NCBI RefSeq assembly: GCF_943193135.1
Contig: NZ_CALPCZ010000005.1
Coordinates: 1-64,000, forward strand
Source of the DNA: Odoribacter lunatus
GTDB lineage: Bacteria > Bacteroidota > Bacteroidia > Bacteroidales > Marinifilaceae
Reading direction: 5' to 3'
Length of the DNA stretch: 64,000 nt
The notes under the pieces were generated by a model. The model saw nothing but the letters and a program-made list of their open reading frames with translations, was not told where the DNA came from and ran no database searches. A program made the translations under genes and the position numbers. Shown piece by piece: positions 61,830 through 64,000 of this stretch (within the stretch, counting starts at the first letter, position 1; each line of letters starts with the position of its first letter).

Positions 61830-62696
61830 ATGGAGTTACTCGACGGAAAAAAGATAGCGGCGGAAATTAAGCAGGAACTTGCGGATAAAGTGGCGGAACT
61901 AAAACAGGCAGGGAAGAAAATTCCTCATTTGGTTGCTGTGTTGGTGGGAAATGACCCGGCAAGCGAGACGTATGTTGCAAGTAAGGTAAAATCGTGCAAG
62001 GAGGTCGGTTTCAAAAGTACGGAAATGCGTTTTTCTGCCGATATGACCGAAGAGCAATTGCTGGAAGTGGTAGATAAATTGAATGCGGATGCGGATGTAG
62101 ACGGGTATATTGTGCAGTTGCCTTTGCCTACTCATATTTCGGAGGAACGGATTTTATTGGCGGTAGATCCGAATAAGGATGTGGATGGGTTCCATCCATT
62201 TAATGTCGGCAAGATGGTTGCCGGACTGCCTACTTATCTGCCGGCGACTCCGGCGGGAATTGTCGAATTGCTGACCCGTTATGATATAGAGACGAAGGGT
62301 AAGCATTGCGTGGTAATCGGGCGGAGCAATATTGTCGGTACGCCGATGGCGATACTGATGTCGCGTAAGGATGCGCATGCGGATTGTACTGTGACGATAT
62401 GTCACAGCCGAACGCAGAATATACAGGAGATTACGCGCCAGGCAGATATATTAATTGTTGCTTTGGGAAAACCCCACTTCGTAACGGCGGATATGGTAAA
62501 AGAAGGAGCGGTGGTGGTTGATGTGGGGATTCACCGGGTACCTTCGGATAAAACGAAGTCGGGATTTAAGTTAGTCGGAGATGTGGATTTTGAACATGTT
62601 GCACCGAAATGTTCCTATATTACACCGGTGCCTGGTGGTGTGGGACCGATGACAATTGTCTCGTTGTTGCAAAATACGTTTAAAGCGGTTCTGTAA
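61830..62696 (+). CDS. folD: Bifunctional methylene-THF dehydrogenase / methenyl-THF cyclohydrolase
   Basis: Interconverts 5,10-methylene-THF and 10-formyl-THF using NADP+. 288 residues. YVASKVKSC supplies the catalytic lysine region; [37 protein letters not shown] (nucleotide site) and [12 protein letters not shown] are all intact. 41 bp after ffh and 11 bp before the SpmAB gene. Confidence 0.96.
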   Translation: MELLDGKKIAAEIKQELADKVAELKQAGKKIPHLVAVLVGNDPASETYVASKVKSCKEVGFKSTEMRFSADMTEEQLLEVVDKLNADADVDGYIVQLPLPTHISEERILLAVDPNKDVDGFHPFNVGKMVAGLPTYLPATPAGIVELLTRYDIETKGKHCVVIGRSNIVGTPMAILMSRKDAHADCTVTICHSRTQNIQEITRQADILIVALGKPHFVTADMVKEGAVVVDVGIHRVPSDKTKSGFKLVGDVDFEHVAPKCSYITPVPGGVGPMTIVSLLQNTFKAVL

Positions 62697-62707
62697 CGTT
62701 TTGTGGT

Positions 62708-63940
62708 ATGGTACTGAATTATATTTGGATATTTTTCTTTGGTGCCGCTTTTTTATTGGCATTGTTCAAATTGATTGTCGATGGGGATACGGAAGTTTTC
62801 AGTGCTATGATAAAATCGACATTTGATATGTCGAAAACCGGTTTTGAAATTTCTTTGGGCTTGACAGGGGTTTTGACGTTGTGGATGGGGATTATGAAAA
62901 TCGGAGAGCGGGGTGGTGCTGTTCATGTGATGTCGAGATTGATACATCCTTTTTTTAAACGGCTTTTTCCGGAATTACCGACGGATAGTCCTGCTTACGG
63001 TTCTATTATGATGAATCTTGCCGCAAACATGTTAGGGTTGGATAATGCCGCTACGCCGATGGGGCTTAAGGCGATGGGGGAGATGCAGGAGTATAACCGT
63101 CACAAGGATACAGCCAGCAATGCGCAGATTATGTTTCTTGTGCTGAATACTTCGGGGCTGACGTTGGTTCCGGTTTCGATTATGGTGTACCGGGCGCAAT
63201 TGGGGGCGCTGAATCCGACGGATATATTTATCCCGATATTGTTGGCCACTTATTTTTCTACGTTAGCGGGTTTGATAGCGGTGGCTGTTTATCAGCGGAT
63301 TAATTTGTGGGATAGAGTTATTCTGGCTTATTTAGGTGGCATGACGTTGCTGATTAGCGGGGTTATCTGGTATTTTTCGATGCTGGACAAGGAGATGGTA
63401 ACGGTAGTTTCTGGTGTGGCAAGTCATATTATTCTCTTTTCGATTATAATTCTTTTTATCGCAATGGCGGCACTGAAAAGGATAAATGTGTACAATGCTT
63501 TTATTGACGGGGCGAAGGAGGGTTTCTCGGTAGCGGTCAGGATTATACCGTATCTTGTTGCCATATTAGTGGCGGTGGGTGTTTTCCGGGCTTCCGGGGG
63601 AATGGATGTATTGATATCCGGTATAGAGCATTTTGTTGCATTCTTGGGATTTGACGCAGAGTTTGTGAAGGCACTGCCGACCGCACTAATGAAGCCATTG
63701 AGCGGAAGCGGTGCCCGGGGAATGATGATAGATACTATGACTACTTACGGGGCGGATTCTTTTGTGGGGCGTTTGGCTTCTACATTTCAGGGAGCGACGG
63801 ATACCACGTTTTATATTATTGCCGTTTATTTTGGGGCTGTAGGGATTAAAAATACGCGTTACGCCGTGCCTTGCGGCTTGATAGCTGATTTTGTCGGTAT
63901 TGTTGCGGCCATTGTTATTGCTTATCTGTTTTTTGCCTGA
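62708..63940 (+). CDS. SpmA-SpmB fusion membrane protein (nucleoside recognition domain)
   Basis: 410 residues. About eight to nine helices; the first half matches SpmA (GFEISLGLTGVLTLWMGIMK, MNLAANMLGLDNAATPMGL, LNTSGLTLVP) and the second SpmB (VAVRIIPYLVAILVAVGVFR, LMKPLSGSGARG, FQGATDTTFYIIAVYF). Two proteins named for spore maturation in Bacillus are fused here in a non-spore-former; the cellular role is unknown. Ends one base before the next start codon. Confidence 0.88.
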   Translation: MVLNYIWIFFFGAAFLLALFKLIVDGDTEVFSAMIKSTFDMSKTGFEISLGLTGVLTLWMGIMKIGERGGAVHVMSRLIHPFFKRLFPELPTDSPAYGSIMMNLAANMLGLDNAATPMGLKAMGEMQEYNRHKDTASNAQIMFLVLNTSGLTLVPVSIMVYRAQLGALNPTDIFIPILLATYFSTLAGLIAVAVYQRINLWDRVILAYLGGMTLLISGVIWYFSMLDKEMVTVVSGVASHIILFSIIILFIAMAALKRINVYNAFIDGAKEGFSVAVRIIPYLVAILVAVGVFRASGGMDVLISGIEHFVAFLGFDAEFVKALPTALMKPLSGSGARGMMIDTMTTYGADSFVGRLASTFQGATDTTFYIIAVYFGAVGIKNTRYAVPCGLIADFVGIVAAIVIAYLFFA

Positions 63941-63941
63941 C

Positions 63942-64000
63942 ATGTGTGAGACGGTTGCTGTCGGATTAAGCGGGGGAGTAGATAGTTTAGTTACTGCCTT
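63942..64000 (+). CDS. mnmA: Probable tRNA 2-thiouridylase MnmA (3' end outside window)
   Basis: Only 19 codons are visible: MCETVAVGLSGGVDSLVTA. GLSGGVDS is the PP-loop ATP pyrophosphatase motif near the N-terminus, as in MnmA, which thiolates U34 of tRNA. Other PP-loop enzymes are possible. Confidence 0.6.
   Translation, partial: MCETVAVGLSGGVDSLVTA

Noticed and set aside
1-64000. CRISPR arrays, transposases, integrases, phage or conjugation genes, tRNA or rRNA
   Set aside because: None seen. No evenly spaced repeats, no mobile-element enzymes, and no cloverleaf-like GC-rich gap among the intergenic stretches I read.

Overview
The window is an ordinary-density chromosomal segment of a Bacteroidales bacterium. 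By eye the base composition is low-to-mid 40s % G+C. Evidence for the group: many start sites are preceded by the Bacteroidetes promoter (TTTG or TTG, about 19-21 nt, then TAnnTTTG); Shine-Dalgarno sites are mostly absent; and several families are typical of the phylum (DUF4199, WbqC, NVEALA peptide with BF3164-type lipoprotein, DUF2027-Smr protein, long PurF-like protein, long urocanate hydratase, glycogen synthase-phosphorylase fusion). Genus cannot be fixed from sequence reading; an Odoribacter/Butyricimonas/Parabacteroides-like organism is a guess. I saw no tRNA, rRNA, CRISPR array, transposase or prophage gene.

Layout. 1-6.5 kb: the 3' part of a glycine-rich surface protein, an exported iron superoxide dismutase, a PurF-like amidotransferase behind a leader with an intrinsic terminator, then (minus strand) a GT2 glycosyltransferase, a DUF4199 membrane protein and a LysM glucosaminidase. 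6.5-16 kb: cdd, recR-recJ, a lysS-gpsA-GNAT-clostripain operon, an NlpC/P60 hydrolase and a WbqC protein. 16.4-27.5 kb: a glycogen/alpha-glucan island (branching enzyme, debranching enzyme, GT4 synthase-like enzyme, GH57 amylase, then a separately promoted 1414-residue synthase-phosphorylase fusion). 27.5-31.7 kb: a SUI1-type factor and a redox group in which NfnA and NfnB (electron-bifurcating transhydrogenase subunits) are separated by a 61-residue membrane protein, facing a flavodiiron protein. 31.8-40.6 kb, all minus strand: C1 peptidase, CPBP protease, FtsK, two tandem acyl-CoA ligase paralogues and a potassium-channel-like protein with an altered filter. 40.7-50 kb: 5'-nucleotidase lipoprotein, THUMP-like methyltransferase, NhaD antiporter, XRE regulator, TrxB, Smr protein and HutU.

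50-53.5 kb is the region I find most interesting: an NVEALA-family exported peptide and a beta-propeller lipoprotein lie divergent from a histidine kinase/response regulator pair, and the space between them contains a direct repeat with PHO-box-like geometry (TGTCATG-N4-TGTCATG). This looks like a self-contained peptide/sensor module. 53.5-58 kb (minus): a six-TM protein built of three tandem copies of a two-helix unit, signal peptidase I and pyruvate phosphate dikinase. 58.2-64 kb (plus): a TIGR01212 radical SAM protein overlapping a ProX-type deacylase, an unknown protein, ffh, folD, an SpmA-SpmB fusion and the first codons of a probable mnmA.

The plus strand is G/T-rich in some blocks and A/C-rich in others (about 23.9-31.7 kb and 45.5-58 kb), regardless of which strand is coding. 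This suggests past inversions.
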